Source: Choricystis sp. odSpoLacu1
Lineage: Eukaryota; Chlorophyta; Trebouxiophyceae
Direction: 5' to 3'
Assembly (NCBI GenBank): GCA_958009055.1
Contig: OY253649.1
Span: 1 to 64,000 of the forward strand
Length of the DNA stretch: 64,000 nucleotides
The notes below the pieces were generated by a model. It made no database searches. It was not told the DNA's origin and saw only the letters and a program-made list of their open reading frames with translations. A program made the translations under genes and the position numbers. Positions within the stretch are counted from its first letter, which is position 1, and each line of letters opens with the position of its first letter. Shown in pieces: positions 21,175 through 33,180 of this stretch.

Positions 21175-23572
21175 ATGGTGCGTGCTTCAGCGTTGCGCTT
21201 GCCACCAGTCACCCACAGGGTGTCGGGGGGAGCGAGGGCGTGAGTGTCGCCCCCCCCCGCCGCCGGAAGCACCGCCGCCAGCGCTGTCGGTTTGCGCATT
21301 CCCCAGCCCCCGGGCCCAGTTGCCGACGGTCGCCCCCCTTGCCGCCTACGCTGCAACACAAAATGATTCTTCTGGAAGCGCTCGACGCGTGAAATGCGCG
21401 TGCCACTCGCCCAACGCACACGTCCACACACCCCCACTCACACGCCGCCCTCCAACGTTTCCCCTTTCCACAGGCGCCGTCCCGCACCGCCCTGGGCGGC
21501 CGCCTGTCGACCGCCACGCCCGGCCGCTCGACGCGCCGCTCTGTCGCCAAGGTGAGAGAGGGAGTGTGTGTGGGAGAGAGGCCGGGAGAGCGCGGGCTGC
21601 TGGCGCAACGTTTCTTTTCCAACGCGCACGTTTCTCCTGAATTTTCCGCACCCGCTGGCCACTCCAACCGGCACCCCCTCCCTCGCCCTGGCCCGCCGCT
21701 TGCCTGCCAGAGCGCGCATTGCGGCCTGTGGTGAAGCGTGGGGCAAGTGCAGCCGGCAAAAGGAGGGGAAATCTGGCAGCGAGCGCTCCCAAACGCGTCG
21801 TCGTCGGAGGCAGCAGCGACGGCTGCGCAGCACACACGCGTTCCCGTCTTCTTCTTCCTTCCAAGCACCCACACCCACACCCACACCCAACACAGCCCGC
21901 CCGCGCTGAAGCCAAAGAAATCCTGTTCGACACCGCCTCCCGCTCCCGCATGCAGGCCGGCATCAACAAGCTGGCCGACGCGGTCGGCGTCACGCTCGGC
22001 CCGCGCGGGCGCAACGTCGTCCTCGAACAAGCCTACGGCGTCCCCCAAGTCATCAACGACGGCGTCTCCATCGCGCGCGCCATCGAGCTGGAGGACCCCG
22101 TGGAGAACGCGGGCGCCCAGCTCATCAAAGAAGTCGCCGGCCGCACCAACGACGCGGCGGGGGACGGCACGACCACCGCCTCCGTCCTTGCCCGCGAAAT
22201 GATCCACTTTGGCCTCCAAGTCGTCACCGCGGGCGCCAACCCGGTGTCCGTCAAGCGCGGCATCGACAAAACGTGCGAACACTTGGTGGGCAAGTTGCGC
22301 GAGCTGGCCAAACCGGTGACTGGCTCGGCGGACATCAAGTCGGTCGCCTCCATCTCTGCCGGCAACGACGACGCCATCGGCCAACTCATTGCCGACGCCC
22401 TGGACAAAGTGGGCCCCGACGGCGTGCTGACCATTGAATCCTCCAACGGCCTGGACACCTATGTCGAAGTGCAGGAAGGCATGCAGATCGACCGCGGCTA
22501 CGTGTCGCCCCAGTTTGTGACCAACCCTGAAAAGTTGCTCGTCGAGTTTGACAACCCGCGCGTGCTGATCACCGACCACAAGATCGAGTCCATCAAAGAG
22601 ATTCTGCCCATCCTGGAGCAAGCCGCCCGCGTCAACCAGCCGCTGCTGATCATCGCTGAAGATGTGACGAATGAGGCTCTCGCCACCCTGGTCGTCAACA
22701 AGCTGCGCGGCATCGTCAACGTGTGCGCCGTCAAGGCGCCCGGCTTTGGCGAACGCCGCAAAGCCCTGCTGCAAGACATTGCCATTGTGACGGGGGCGGA
22801 ATACGTCGCCAAAGACTTGGGCATGAAGGTCGAGGCCGCGACTCTGGACCAGCTGGGTGTTGCGCGCAAGGTGACCATTGGGTCGACGTTGACCACGCTG
22901 ATTGCGGACGCGGCCAACAAGGATGAGATCGACCTGCGCATCGCCCAGATCAAGAAAGAGTTGGCGGAGACCGACTCGGTGTACGACACCGAGAAACTGT
23001 CGGAGCGCGTGGCCAAGCTGGCGGGCGGTGTCGCCGTCATCAAGTGTGGTGCCGCCACCGAGGCTGAGCTGGAGGACAAGAAGCTGCGCGTGGAGGACGC
23101 CAAGAACGCCACGTTTGCCGCAGTCGAGGAAGGCATCGTCCCCGGCGGCGGCGCCGCGCTGCTGCACTTGTCAGAGTTTGTGCCCGCCTTCCGCGCGTCG
23201 CTGACCAACGAAGAAGAAAAGCTGGGCGCCGACATTGTGGCCAAGTCCCTGAAAGCGCCCGCCCGCCTGATCGCCCACAACGCGGGTGTGGAGGGCGACG
23301 TCATCATCGAGAAACTGATCGGCACGCCGTTTGAGATGGGGTACAACGCGATGGCCGACCGCATCGAAAACCTGATTGAGGCGGGCGTCCTGGACCCCGC
23401 CAAAGTCACGCGCTCCGGCCTCACCAACGCGTGCGGCATCGCCGGCATCATGCTGACGACGCAGGCGGTGATGGTGGAGAAGCCCAAGCCCAAGACGGGT
23501 GGCGGCGGCGGCAGCGCTGGCCAAGCGGGCGGCTACACGCCGTCGGGCATGCCGGCCGGCATGACGATTTGA
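21175..23572 (+). CDS. CPN60A: Plastid chaperonin 60, alpha-like
   Basis: This is a GroEL-type chaperonin subunit that folds imported plastid proteins. Exons: 21175-21177, 21474-21551, 21896-23572; 585 residues. The first coding exon is the ATG alone, followed by a GTGCGT donor; the second exon encodes a transit peptide ([19 protein letters not shown]). The mature part starts near [17 protein letters not shown] and holds the ATP-binding [14 protein letters not shown] and [11 protein letters not shown], the apical domain ([19 protein letters not shown]), the long helix [19 protein letters not shown], and [19 protein letters not shown]. The phrases [22 protein letters not shown] and [23 protein letters not shown] fit the alpha rather than the beta plastid isoform. 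The tail is Gly-rich and lacks the classical GGM repeat of GroEL. Confidence 0.95.
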
Positions 23573-23711
23573 GAGAGAGGGAGGAAGGGTGTGATTTGTG
23601 CGGCGTTCTTTTCTTCTTCTTTTGCTTCATTTCTTTGGGGGGCGGCGCGTGTGTGTGTGCAAAGAAACACGGAAGGGCGACGCTTTCTTTCCAATTAAAA
23701 CTCTCTCATTA

Positions 23712-25574
23712 TCACACCCGCCCATCCCCCAACCTGCTCCCTGCTGCTGCCCGCCGCGTCAACCCACTGGTGATGCCGTCCCATGCATCGCCACCGCCGC
23801 CGCCTCCACCATCGTCCAGCAACAGGCCTCCATCAAACGCGCCGCCTTCGGGGCACACTTCGGGCGCGGGGGAGGGGGTCACCAAGTCTGCGTCGGCCAC
23901 CTCTCCATCGCCATCTCCATCCGCACGAGCGGCCACCAGTTCCCTGAAATCGTGGGGCGCGTCCCCCACAAAGGAACACCACCTCCGCGCGCGCGCGACC
24001 CACAGCAGGAGCTGCAACAGGATGCCGGCCGCCACGATGGCCCCCGTCCACGCCAGCTGGGACCAGTTGCGCTCCATGAAGGGTAGGGCGAGCAGGGTGA
24101 AGAGCAGGGCAGCGGCAGGTGTCAGCATCAACGTGCACCCGATCGTGCCCAGCGGCACGCGAAACGGGCGCGCGAGGCGCGGCGCGCGCACGCGCAGCGC
24201 GATGAACGCCGCAAACTCCAGCAGCTGGGCCAAGCAGTAGACCGCGTTCAGCAGGTCCACAATTTGCAGGAAGGACAGGGGGACCAGCAGCAGGATGCCG
24301 GCTGATGAGAGCGCGATGGCGAGGCCAGGGGTGCCGTGCCGCGAGCGCGCGGCCAGGCGCGCGGGCAAAAAGCCACGCTGCGCCATGCCCAGCAACAGGA
24401 ACGCGTCGGACGACATCTCAGCCTCAAACTGGCCGGCTGCGCTGACGGCTGCCGCCGCCACCAGCCACCAGGCGAGCCAGCGGCCACCGACACGCCGCGC
24501 GACGGCAGCAAAGTAGCCTAGCGACCAGTCTTTGTCGGCGGCGGGCAGCACGCCTACCGCGGCAAGCAGGGGGAGCACGTACATGGCGACCACCGCGATG
24601 ACGGCGATGGCAAGGGCGCGGGGCAGGGTGCGGCCTGGGGACGCGACTTCGCCGGCCAGCGTGGACACCGAGTCCCAGTAGTTGAGGTTCCAAAACATGA
24701 CGTTGGCAAAGGCAGACCAGTGCACTTCACTCAGTGGCTTGTGCAGACGCCAGTTGGCGGGCTGAATGTGGGGGGCGGCAGCCGCGATGAGGACGAGGAA
24801 GGGGGCAATGACAAACGCGGTCGCGCCAACAGCGCCGCCGCCGACCACGTCCAGGCCCAGGTAGTTGACGGCTGATCCTGCGAGCGCCAGGGTGGAGGTG
24901 AGCACGGGTTTGCGCCACCCCGCAAGGGCGGTGGGGGCGGCGGCCTCCAGGTAGGAGGTGAACAAAACGGGGTAGACTGCGTTGTCTGCCACGCCCGATG
25001 CCCACGACCAGAAGCCCTCCTGAAACCCGGCCACCGGGCCAAAGGCGGCGGTGACCCAGGCCACGTAGCCCGCATCCTCGGGAAACGCGGTGGCCAGTTC
25101 GGCGGTGACCAGGGCTTCAGGGATGGACCACACGAGGGGGAGAAAGCAAAATCCTGCGATGGCCAGCGCGGGTCCCGCCGCCCCCACCGCGTCCTCGATG
25201 CCAAAGGGGCCGCCCGACACCTCGTAAAAGATGAGGGCGGCCAGGGGCAGGGTCGTCAGTCGCCGCGCGTGTTGCAGGGTTGCGGCGTGAGGGGAGGACG
25301 TGTTGGCGCGGGGTGATGCTTCCGCGTTCAATGACGCAGACTTGCGCAGCATGGGGGTGCGATCCGTCGTGACAGCAGCGGGTGTGGCGTCGGACGACGT
25401 GGGCGTGCGTGTGCGGACTGAGGGTGGGTGGGGTCGAAAGGGGCATGGGCCGGTGGAGGCAGCTGGGGGGCGGCCGTACCCCCCTCCTTCCCTTCTCTCT
25501 CTCTCGCGTGTGTGCACCCAAACATCACACACTCCCCCTTCACCCCACCCCAACTCACTTGGCCCGGGCGCCAT
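23712..25574 (-). CDS. Polyamine / amino-acid permease (PUT/LAT type)
   Basis: This is an APC-superfamily transporter. Exons 25559-25574 and 23712-25417 join in phase 1 and give 573 residues; exon 1 encodes MAPGP. About twelve membrane helices follow from residue 45. The first helices read LPLAALIFYEVSGGPFGIEDAV, then LVWSIPEALVTAELATAFPEDAGYVAWV, the phrases that mark plant polyamine-uptake (PUT/LHR1) transporters. Other family segments are DNAVYPVLFTSYLE, FWNLNYWDSVSTLAGEV and ARPFRVPLGTIGC. Both ends are hydrophilic; the tail is rich in Asp/Gly. The region upstream of the start holds a GT/GA minisatellite. Substrate is inferred from the family. Confidence 0.9.
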   Translation of the reverse strand: MAPGPSELGWGEGGVCDVWVHTRERERREGGGYGRPPAASTGPCPFRPHPPSVRTRTPTSSDATPAAVTTDRTPMLRKSASLNAEASPRANTSSPHAATLQHARRLTTLPLAALIFYEVSGGPFGIEDAVGAAGPALAIAGFCFLPLVWSIPEALVTAELATAFPEDAGYVAWVTAAFGPVAGFQEGFWSWASGVADNAVYPVLFTSYLEAAAPTALAGWRKPVLTSTLALAGSAVNYLGLDVVGGGAVGATAFVIAPFLVLIAAAAPHIQPANWRLHKPLSEVHWSAFANVMFWNLNYWDSVSTLAGEVASPGRTLPRALAIAVIAVVAMYVLPLLAAVGVLPAADKDWSLGYFAAVARRVGGRWLAWWLVAAAAVSAAGQFEAEMSSDAFLLLGMAQRGFLPARLAARSRHGTPGLAIALSSAGILLLVPLSFLQIVDLLNAVYCLAQLLEFAAFIALRVRAPRLARPFRVPLGTIGCTLMLTPAAALLFTLLALPFMERNWSQLAWTGAIVAAGILLQLLLWVARARRWCSFVGDAPHDFRELVAARADGDGDGEVADADLVTPSPAPEVCPEGGAFDGGLLLDDGGGGGGGDAWDGITSGLTRRAAAGSRLGDGRV

Positions 25575-25646
25575 GCTTTCGAGCTCAATTGCGGCGGCCG
25601 CCGACGCAGCCGCCCTGCGTCCGGGTGTGACTCGCTCGGCCAAACC

Positions 25647-25923
25647 GACCGGGTGACGAAGGGGGGGACGTTGTGTGTGTGTGTGTGTGTGGTGCGTGTC
25701 GAGGGGCGCGTGGATGCAGAGAGAGAGAGAGAGAGAGAGCCCCGACCGGGTGACGAAGGGGGGGACGTTGTGTGTGTGTGTGTGTGTGGTGCGTGTCGAG
25801 GGGCGCGTGGATGCAGAGAGCAGAGAAGAGCAGAGAGAGAGAGAGCCCCGACCGGGTGACGAAGGGGGGGACGTTGTGTGTGTGTGTGTGGTGCGTGTCG
25901 AGGGGCGCGTGGATGCAGAGAGC

Positions 25924-25975
<52 letters not shown>

Positions 25976-25980
25976 GGGGG
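25647..25980. repeat. Three-copy GT/GA minisatellite
   Basis: Three tandem units start at 25647, 25744 and 25850 with the shared head GACCGGGTGACGAAGG. Each unit contains a GT microsatellite, the phrase GTGCGTGTCGAGGGGCGCG and a GA tract. Unit lengths differ (97, 106 and about 130 bp) because the internal GT and GA tracts differ. It lies between the permease start and the NAA25 stop. Confidence 0.95.
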
Positions 25981-26045
25981 CGCGCGAGAGAGCGTGTCGA
26001 ATGTCCCAGGTCGAATTCTTCGTTTTCGTTGTTCACGCCCACCCC

Positions 26046-28768
26046 TCACTTCCTGGCCGCCACCGTCACCGCACCACGCACAGCCACCGCCACCGTGACC
26101 AACACAGCCGCCTGGCCAGCCACCAGGCCCTGCACCCGGCGTTCCACGTTGAGACCGGCGGCGGACACCCAGCCGATCACGGCACCATGGCCGGCCGCCA
26201 GTGCGGCCGCGACCGCGGTCGCTGTGCCTCGTGCGGGAGCCGCCCTGGCCGCCTCTGCCAAGCGGTCCATGGCTGTCCGAATGGAGGCGGTGTAGGCAAG
26301 TATGGCTTGGCGCAGCTCATCACCCCCCCCCTTGCCCTTCCACGTGCCGGCACACGCTGCCGCGAGCGCGGCCGTGTGCGCGACCGCCAGAGCGGGCCCC
26401 CACGCGCCGCCGATCAGCAGGCCGGTGTCACGGTGGTCGAGGGTGCTGGCAATGGTGGCGCCAGCGTGCGTCATGGCAGTGGCAGCGAGGGTCAGCAAGG
26501 CTGCAGCGTCGGTGGTGGTGGCGGCTGCATCACCGCCATGCAGTGCGACGGTCGTGGCAGCCGCCGCCCGCCAAAAGGTGGCCGCCACCGTGTCGGGCAG
26601 GGTGTGCAGTGGTTGATCAGTGGGCAGCGACGCAGCGTCGCCATCACCACCACCCCACACGCGCTTCACCACGCTCCTCACGTCCTGCCCCCCCAGCACC
26701 GCCGCCGTCAGCCACGGCACGCACGCCCGCCTGGTCAGGGAGGCAGTGCACGCCCGCCTCCAGGTGTCAGCATGCCGTGTATCTGCCGCGGCCGCGCCGT
26801 GGCGACACCACCACGCGGTGGAGGGGGGCGGCACATCGCCCCCGGCCGCCCACCATGACGCCACAGCCAGCCGGTCGTCGCACCCTGCGGGTGGCAGCCA
26901 GTGTGGGCGGGTGACCAGGTCGTCGGTCCAGGTGAAGGTGGAGGAAGAGGGGGACGCGTCGTCATCACCGACCAACACAGCCCACCCCGCTCTCCTCAAA
27001 TCGGCCACGCTCGCAGCGCACGCCGCCTTCAGTTCAGCCACCCCCTCCACCGCCGCCCCCTCCACCCGGGCCACGGCTTGGGCCACGGCCGCAGCCGCGT
27101 GCGCGCGCGAAGCGCGCAGGAAGGCCGCGAAACGAGCCAGATCGACAGCCACACTGTAGTAGCCCGCGTCAAACGCAGCGGTTAAAGATGTGCCGACCTC
27201 ACTCGTCGCGCCCGCGTGCATGGCCAGCGTGAGGGAGGTGACGTGGGCGCTGGTGCGCGCATCCCCTGTCGCCAGCAACGGCGGCAACACCAAGTGGCCC
27301 GCCACCGTGTCCAGCAGCACGTGTTTGAGAGACAGCGCGAGGAAGTGCGCGTGCACGGAGGCCGCGTCGCCCAGCGCGCCCGCCAGCGCCGCGGCCGCCA
27401 GGCGAGGGGCGGGGGCGCGCGCGTCCAGCACGGTGGCAGCATCTGTGATGAGGAGAGCAGCGACTAGGGGGAGGGTGGAGGGTGGTGTGGACGGGTGCTT
27501 GGTGGCGCGCCAGTCGGACACGAGAGCTGCGCACGCCTGCACAGCGATCGCCACCGGCGCGTCTGGCGGGGGCGCAGGCGGCACGCGCGCCAGCAGCTCA
27601 GTCGCCCCAGCACCACACCCCAGGGACGCGGCCACTGTTTCCGCGGCAGCGATGCGGGCGGGGTCGTCGCCAGCGGCGGTGCGAGCTGCCTGCGCGACGG
27701 CAGCTGCGACGGGCGGCGGCAGCGGCGGCGCCAACGCTGCCACCGTCGACGGCGCCGCGTACGGTTCCCGTCCGCACGCTTCCATGTAGGCAGCTGCGGC
27801 TGCAGCCGCGGCTGCCGGGTCGGTGCGTGCCTCCTCAATCGCGCGCAGCATGGTGTGGCGACGGCTTGGTTTGGCAGGGGGTGGGGGTGGTGGCGCCTGT
27901 TGAGGCACGGCCCCACCACCCTCCACCTCGGCCCGCACACACGCCACCAGCGCACGCTGCTGCTCCGTCAACTCGTCACCAGCACTCTTCTCCAGTTTGG
28001 CCACCATTGCGGACGCCAGCTTGAGCAGCCCTGGCCGCCCCAGCGGCGACGAGCCGGGGGCGCCAACCGCCTGCACCGCCGTCGCGGCCGCCGGCCACCA
28101 AGCCCGGTCGCCACCCTCCAACCTGGCCACCCTCGCAGCAGCGGGCGCCAGCGCACCATAGTCCAGTGCCGTCGCAGCCGCCTCAAACCAGCCTGCAGCG
28201 ACGTCGGCGTCGGTGGGGGCGTTGTCAGACGCACTCCGCCACGCGGCTAGCGCGTCGGCTCGCCGGCCAGCCACGGCCAGGGCGGACGTGGCCAGCGTCA
28301 TGGCGTGCGCGTCGGGCGGTGTGGAGGTGAAGGCGGACAGGGCCAGCTGTGTGTGGATGGAAGGGGGGGGGGAGGTGAGGTCTCTTCATCCTATGCCAAT
28401 GATCATCAACTCCACCTTCACTCCTCCCTCTAACCTGCACCGCTTTATCGCCGTGCCCCAACCGCTGCACCGCCAGCGCACGCAGGGCGCTCAACTGCGC
28501 GTCGCCCGGGTGTTTGGCCAGCGCGGACGCGGCGGCTTTGGCGGCGGCCTGAGTGAAAAAAGGAAGGGGGGGGGGGGGCATAGTTTTGGTTGAGTGTGTG
28601 TGCGTGGGCGGAACTGAGCAGCGGCGCCCGGGCAGCGTCGAATGGGGGGGTCGACGGCCGAGTCAAATGCGGAAACGTTGGAACTCTGCCCACACTCCCC
28701 CCGACCTTTGGATTGTTCGCGTCCAGGGCGTCGTACACCACACGCACACGCCGCTCGTACACACTCAT
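26046..28768 (-). CDS. NAA25: NatB auxiliary subunit NAA25 (MDM20)
   Basis: NAA25 anchors the catalytic subunit NAA20 to ribosomes for acetylation of N-terminal Met-Asp/Glu/Asn/Gln. Exons 28706-28768, 28435-28548 and 26046-28346 give 825 residues. The N-terminus, MSVYERRVRVVYDALDANN, then LRALAVQRLGHGDKAVQLA, matches the family opening (RRLRPIYDYLDNGNNK-type). TPR-like helix pairs rich in Ala run through the first 250 residues; the rest is Ala-rich and weakly conserved. The first intron has a GTCGGG donor, which is GT-AG but unusual here. No catalytic acetyltransferase motif is present, as expected for the auxiliary subunit. The alpha-helical C-terminal half could not be checked against the family by eye. 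Confidence 0.8.
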
Positions 28769-28909
28769 TGTGTGGGGGGGAGGAGGCGGGGCGCCCCCAA
28801 AGTTTCGTCAAGTTTTTGTTTTGTGTCGTTTTCTTTGTTTTCCTCTTCCTCGTTCACCAGCAAAAACTACCCGACCTCTTCCTACAGAACCCAACACAAA
28901 ACATCTCTC

Positions 28910-30592
28910 TCACTTGCCACGCGCCCCCATCCTCGCGGCAGCCACAGTGGCAGCGTCATCAGCCGCCAGCGCGGCCGCGCGGCGCGCTTTAAACACGCGC
29001 GACATGCCCTTCAACACCTCGCCCTCATCCACAGCCGCCTCCGTCAGGGTGTGCCCCACCCTCGCCTCAATGGCGTGCACCAGGTCGACATCATACTGGG
29101 TGACCAGGGTTATCGCTGGCCCCCCCCGGCCTGCGCGTGCGGTGCGGCCGACGCGGTGAACATAGTCTTCTGGAGCCGATGGCACATCGTAGTTGACCAC
29201 CAGGTCGACTGAGGGTATGTCCAGGCCACGGGAGCCGACGTCGGTGGCGACCAACAGAGGCACACGCGCCCCGCGGAACGAGTTCAACGACGCCAGCCGC
29301 TGCGGCTGTTTCAGTTGGGAGTGCAGCGCGGCGCAGCGCAGGCCCAGCTCGGTTAGAGTGGCAGCTAAAGCGGCGGCACCGCGCGTGGTGTCGCAAAAAA
29401 TGATGGCGGAGCGCGGGGCGGGGGTGGAGGGGGAGGGTGTGGGAGCCCCTTTGGCGCCCCGTTTTTTCGTGTCCTCATTGTCTTCCCCTTTCCCGCCGCC
29501 CACGCCGGCCACCAGGTGGGCCAGGTACACGTCCTTCACTTTGGCGGGGACGAGGACGTACTCCTCCGTCAGTTTGGACGCTGTTTGCAGGCCGGTGTAG
29601 GCCTGAGGGGGATAAGGAGATGGATGTTTGGCGGGTGGGATCATTTTGGCTTCTGTGCTCCCTTATTCTTTCTTCCTGGCTTCTCTCCCAAAACCTCTCC
29701 CTTTTTACCCACCTCATACGTATACGCGTCCCTCAGTATGTCCCCCCTCATCGTGGCCACCGACGGCGTCAGTGTGGCCGAAAACAGCAGCGTCTGCCGC
29801 CCCCCGCCCGCGGGCGGCAGCGCGCGGGCGACCGTCGCCAACTCGCCCGCAAAACTGGACGCCAGCAGCCTGTCCGCTTCGTCTAGGACCAGGGCGGCGG
29901 TGCGTTGAAAGGCGGCGCGCACGTCGTCGTGTTCATCCAGCAGTTGGGCTAGGCGGCCTGGCGTGGCCACCACGACATGGGGGCGTGCAGCCAGCGCACG
30001 CGCTTGTGCGTGTGCATCGAGGCCTCCAATCACTGTCTCCACACTGGTGCTCGTCCCCGCCCCCAGAGCCACAAACTGGTCGCTCAGCTGAAACGCCAGC
30101 TCGCGGGTGGGGGTGAGGACGAGGGTGTGCACACCGTACGGGTCTGCCGCCAGCCGCTGCAACAGGGGTAACGCAAATGCGGCCGTCTTGCCCGACCCGG
30201 TGGCGGCGACGCCCACCACGTCTCGGCCCGCCAGGATAGCGGGGATGCAGCCTCGTTGGACGGGGGTGGGGTGGTTCATGCCCAGGGAGGAGGTGACGCT
30301 GAAGGGAAAAGGAGGGTCGGTTTGGGGTCGACGGCTAGTTTTCGACGCATGGGGGCTGCTGTGACGTCCACTCTCTGTCTCCTCCCTCCTCCTCCTCTTC
30401 TCTCACTCACCGGCACAACCACTCAGACACGCCCAACTGCTTAAAGTCGGCGTCATCGTCCACAGACGGCGGCGTGACCGGGGCGGCGGCAGCAGCCGGT
30501 GGCGGCGTGCCTGCGGCGTCGCCCGTCGCGTCGCGCGGCCGCTTATTGCGGCGGGGAGCCGCAAAGAGCGCGATGCCGGCGTCGTCCGACAT
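28910..30592 (-). CDS. DDX49: DEAD-box RNA helicase DDX49/Dbp8
   Basis: This is a nucleolar ATP-dependent RNA helicase of the subgroup used in 40S ribosomal subunit assembly. Exons 30411-30592, 29713-30298 and 28910-29602 give 486 residues. Motifs in order: Q motif (FKQLGVSEWLCR, then HPTPVQRGCIP), motif I ATGSGKT, Ia PTRELA, GG, Ib TPGRL, II DEAD, III SAT, IV IIFCDT, V ATDVGSRGLDI, VI HRVGRTARAG. The phrases QLGVSEWL and LADPYGVHTLVLTPTRELAFQL point to DDX49 rather than other DEAD subfamilies. The linker between the two RecA domains is lengthened by a Gly/Pro/Ser-rich insert around GVGGGKGEDNEDTKKRG. The N-terminus carries a short basic stretch, RRNKRPRDA, that could be a nuclear signal. Confidence 0.93.
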
Positions 30593-30715
30593 GTGGTGGG
30601 TGGAACGGGGGGGAGGGAGAAGCAGAGAAAAGAGAAAGTGTGGGGGGAAGCGGTTTCGTTTTTGGTTTTCACTCTCGCCTCCCCAAACCAACCCTCCCTC
30701 TCTCCTTCTTCTCTA

Positions 30716-33180
30716 CTACCCCGCCGTCGTCAGATCACGCAGCACCGAGTTCCACACCATGACAGGGATGGGCCCACTCGCGTCCCCGCTCGCCGCCACC
30801 GCGGCTTGCCTGGCCATCTCCAGCAGCATCAACAGGCGCTTGACACTCACTTCCGGCTCCATCAACGACGCGATGGCCAGCTCCACGTCACCCGGCGCAA
30901 ACGCACCCATGGCCGTCAACAAAGCCCGCATCTCCGGCTCCCGCAGGCGGGGCACGGTCAGGGTGACGTTGAACGCGGCCGCGACGCCCAGGTCGTGCAT
31001 GACGCCGGGCTCAGACGTGGTGCCCACCACCAGCAGGCGCCTCCCCGGGGGGGGCGCCTTCTTCAGAAGCACCAGCAACGCCTGCAGAATGGCGTTGGAG
31101 AAGCGGGGGCCGATGGGGACGTACTCGAGGAGGCGCTCGATGTCGTCGACTATGACGAGGGAGAGGGGCGACCTGGCCGCGTCGTCAAACGCTTTGGCCA
31201 GGGCCGCCACCTTGGCGGCCTCGGAGTGGCCCACCATCGCGTCGGGCGAGATCAAGCGGACCAGGGGGTAGGCACAGTCCAGGCCCAGGGTGGAGGCCAG
31301 CGCGGTTTTGCCGGCCCCCGGCGCGCCCTCAAGGAGGCACGTCAACAGCGGCGTCGACGCGGAGCCGCGCACCTGCTCCACCAGCGTGGCCAGGGTGGCG
31401 CGCAGGTGGCGGTGCCCGTCGCCACAGTCCAGCATACCGTTGACGACGCGGGCGGCCAGCTCGTCGGATGCAGCGCCAAAGGCGGGCGTGACTTCGGCGC
31501 GGGCGGCCTCAAAGTCGGCCGCGGACACGCGCACGCTCTCCGCGTCCACAACGCGGCCCAGGTCGGACACGTCCACCGCCCGGCTCAACGCAAACGAGGC
31601 GGCCGACTTGACGAGGCCCTCGATCTCGGCCCCCGAAAAGTTTTTGCACGCACGCGCCAGGCCAGGCAGGTCGACGCCGGGGGACAGGTACGAGTTGGCG
31701 GCCATGCGCGCGGTGTGAATCTTGAGGATCTGCAGCCGCCCCGCCTCATCAGGCAGGCCGACTTCGACCTGCACTTCGAAGCGGCCAGGCCTCAACAACG
31801 CGTCATCCAGCATGTCGATGCGGTTGGTCATGCCGATGACGAGGATGTTGTCCAGGGCGTCCACGCCATCGATCTTGGTGAGCAGCTGGTTGACGACGGT
31901 GTCGTGCACGCCCGCCCCCGACTGCACGGAGCCGCGCTGCTTGCAGATGGCGTCGATCTCGTCAAAGATGATGACGTGCAGGTCTGAGGCGGAGCCGCGG
32001 GCGGCTTGTTCGTCCTCCGCATCTTTGAAGAGGTTGCGAATGTTTTCTTCTGACGCGCCGACGTACTTGTTGAGGACTTCGGGGCCGTTGACGATTTTGG
32101 GTTCACGCCCATTCAGCATCTTGCCAATCTGGCGTGCGATCAGGGTTTTGCCGGTGCCAGGCGGCCCATGCAACAACACGCCGCGCACGTGCTTGATGCC
32201 CAGCCTCTCGACAACCGCGGGCGGGAACACGCGCGACGCAAACGCGCGCCGAAAGATGGCGTCAAACTGGGCGTCCAGGCCGCCGATGCCCAGCTTTTCA
32301 AAGGACACTTCCTTGTGCTTGAACAGGACGGGGGCGGTGGACCGGGAGCCGCGCAGGGCGAGGCCCGCGCCGGGGGCCGGGTCAAACACCCACCCGGTGG
32401 CGGGGGTCAGCAGCCCACGCGCCGCGTCCACCGCGCCACCCGGGCCGGCGCCGCCACCGTGCCCGGCCGCGATGGCGGTCACTTTGAGTGTGTAGTTGAC
32501 GCCCTGGAATTCAAAGGTGGCGGCTTGGTTGAGTGAAAACACCTGGCCCGCAAACCGCGCGCTCACGTGGCCCGCCACTTCGTCCGCGTCCAGTTCGACG
32601 GGGGGCGCTTTGGGGGGGAGAGGGCGGCGGGACACGTAGTCGATCTCGGCTTGGACGAGGGCGGCGTCCAGGGAGCCGTCGGTCGGGGGGCGGAACGGGT
32701 GGGCTGCCACCACATCGCCCGACGACACGCGCAGCGACCGCCGCTGCATGGCGTTGAGGCCGAGGCAGCCGGCGTCGACGCCGGTGTCGACGGGCTGGAT
32801 GGACATGATGCTGTGTGGAGGGAGGGTGGTGGTGGTGAGGAGGGCTGGGGTTTTGCTTTTTCGACCGCGTCCCTCCCTCTCTCTCCTCTCCCCTCCCACT
32901 CACCATCCGTTGACCTCCAGATACTTGAACGCGACGACCGGGTCGGTGGCCGCCACAAAGGCCAGGTTGGTTTTGGCCAGGTCCTGTGGGGAGAGGAGGG
33001 TGTGGGGAAGGTAAGTGGTGTGCGAGAACAGCCATCGCGGGCACATCCCCTCCTCTCTCCCTCCCTCCTCCCTCCTCCTCCTCTCCCAATCCACACCTGG
33101 CTCGGGCAGTTGACCACGGTCAGCGAGTGGGGCGCGCGCGGCGTGCCGGCCGTCGCGGGGGGCGGCGGCGCGCCAAACAT
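30716..33180 (-). CDS. NSF: N-ethylmaleimide-sensitive factor (NSF/Sec18)
   Basis: NSF is the AAA+ ATPase that disassembles SNARE complexes after membrane fusion. Exons 33097-33180, 32904-32983 and 30716-32810 join in phase to give 752 residues, the standard length. The N domain includes LTVVNCPSQDLAKTNLAF and NAMQRRSLRVSSGD. D1 holds GIGGLDAQFDAIFRRAFASR, Walker A GPPGTGKT, Walker B VIIFDEID and the arginine-finger region DDALLRPGRFEVQVEVGLPD. D2 holds GAPGAGKT, LVIVDDIERLLEYVPIGPRF and LVLLKKAPPPGRRLLV. Both nucleotide sites look intact. The short first two exons were placed by phase and by fit to the N domain. Confidence 0.97.

Noticed and set aside
21209..23524. Long minus-strand frames opposite the Cpn60 gene, up to 652 codons
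   Set aside because: They are antisense shadows of a strongly biased GC-rich gene; they have no family motifs and the plus strand is an intact chaperonin.
25675..26295. Open frame through the GT/GA minisatellite with CVCVCV runs
   Set aside because: It is the translation of microsatellites and continues antisense into NAA25.
32140..32385. Short alternative minus-strand frames inside NSF
   Set aside because: They overlap the intact AAA+ reading frame and carry no motif.
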